Positions 63,916 to 64,000 of a stretch of DNA of 64,000 bases are shown piece after piece; the stretch's first letter is position 1, and each line of letters opens with the position of its first letter. The stretch comes from Flavobacterium dauae (GTDB lineage Bacteria; Bacteroidota; Bacteroidia; Flavobacteriales; Flavobacteriaceae). The stretch is taken from the NCBI RefSeq assembly GCF_004151275.2, contig NZ_CP130821.1, forward strand, positions 1,674,001 through 1,738,000, written 5' to 3'. The translations under genes were made by a program, and so were the position numbers. The notes below the pieces were generated by a model. The model was given only the letters and a program-made list of their open reading frames with translations. It was not told the origin of the DNA and did not search any database.

Positions 63916-64000
63916 TGAAAATTTTATTTATCGTTCTTTATTCAAAACTTCCAAAATATCGAATTTCGTTTAGTTCTATTTTATCATTTTTAACCAAATA

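Overview
The window comes from a low-GC member of the Bacteroidota, almost certainly family Flavobacteriaceae (Flavobacterium / Myroides / Paenimyroides type). The evidence is the rRNA operon order 16S-tRNA-Ile(GAT)-tRNA-Ala(TGC)-23S-5S, the many promoters of Bacteroidota type (TTTG, about 19-21 bases, then TAnnTTTG), the lack of clear Shine-Dalgarno sites, and family-typical proteins: DUF4199, DUF4293, DUF4268, DUF2975, a split transketolase, a GlmU-family protein, EttA, RF3, and a Rho with a long disordered insert. Genus is not resolved from sequence reading alone.

Layout. 1-4.9 kb (minus strand): a DUF2459/TIGR02117 membrane protein, an unknown protein, two tandem paralogous lipoproteins with barrel-like C-termini, and the GTPase-like ATPase YchF. 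4.9-11.1 kb: a repeat-rich intergenic stretch with a gene remnant, then a complete rRNA operon on the minus strand whose spacers are packed with short AT-rich repeats, with up to three TAnnTTTG elements upstream of 16S. 11.3-14.7 kb: ndk, a group III truncated haemoglobin, a VOC protein, a DUF2971 protein, and a DUF2975-DUF2975-XRE module. 14.8-20 kb: MsbA-like ABC exporter, phosphohexomutase, dolichol-phosphate-mannose-synthase-like glycosyltransferase and DUF4199. 20-23.2 kb: rpmE2, a secreted Cys-rich rhodanese-like protein, rho, DUF4293. 23.2-31 kb: GSDH-type sugar dehydrogenase lipoprotein, fabV, a TonB-like transducer, a glutamate-type dehydrogenase, a candidate small RNA, anmK and an acyl-CoA dehydrogenase. 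31-37.6 kb: a large hybrid histidine kinase with Hpt, an MFS transporter, a 38-residue membrane microprotein, an acyltransferase, a hydrolase, a CoA-type Nudix enzyme and DUF4268. 37.6-44.7 kb: a Cys-rich-signal outer membrane barrel, a GlmU-like protein, ettA, a 70-residue unknown, and an LTA-synthase-like phosphotransferase. 44.7-49.8 kb: a surface-glycan region (TPR protein, GT9, GT2, Kdo-kinase-like kinase, GT2, GT-A-like protein). 50-58.4 kb: a sodium:solute symporter, recR, a CHY-zinc-finger lipoprotein, prfC and a split transketolase with a secreted protein gene inserted between its halves. 58.4-64 kb: an MFS gene paired with an orphan FecE-like ATPase, a block of dispersed repeats, a CDF transporter with a Cys-rich tail, a pseudouridine synthase and a GlcD-like FAD oxidase.

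Most of the window is ordinary chromosomal housekeeping. There is no CRISPR array, prophage, insertion sequence or defence island. The points I find most worth checking are a promoter-plus-terminator pair that looks like a roughly 70-nt small RNA gene between anmK and gdh, the translationally coupled secreted protein inside the transketolase operon, the lipid-anchored CHY zinc-finger protein, the tandem lipoprotein-barrel paralogues, the MFS/orphan-ATPase pair, and several extragenic repeat families that cluster around the rRNA operon and near 26 kb, 60.5 kb and 62.4 kb.
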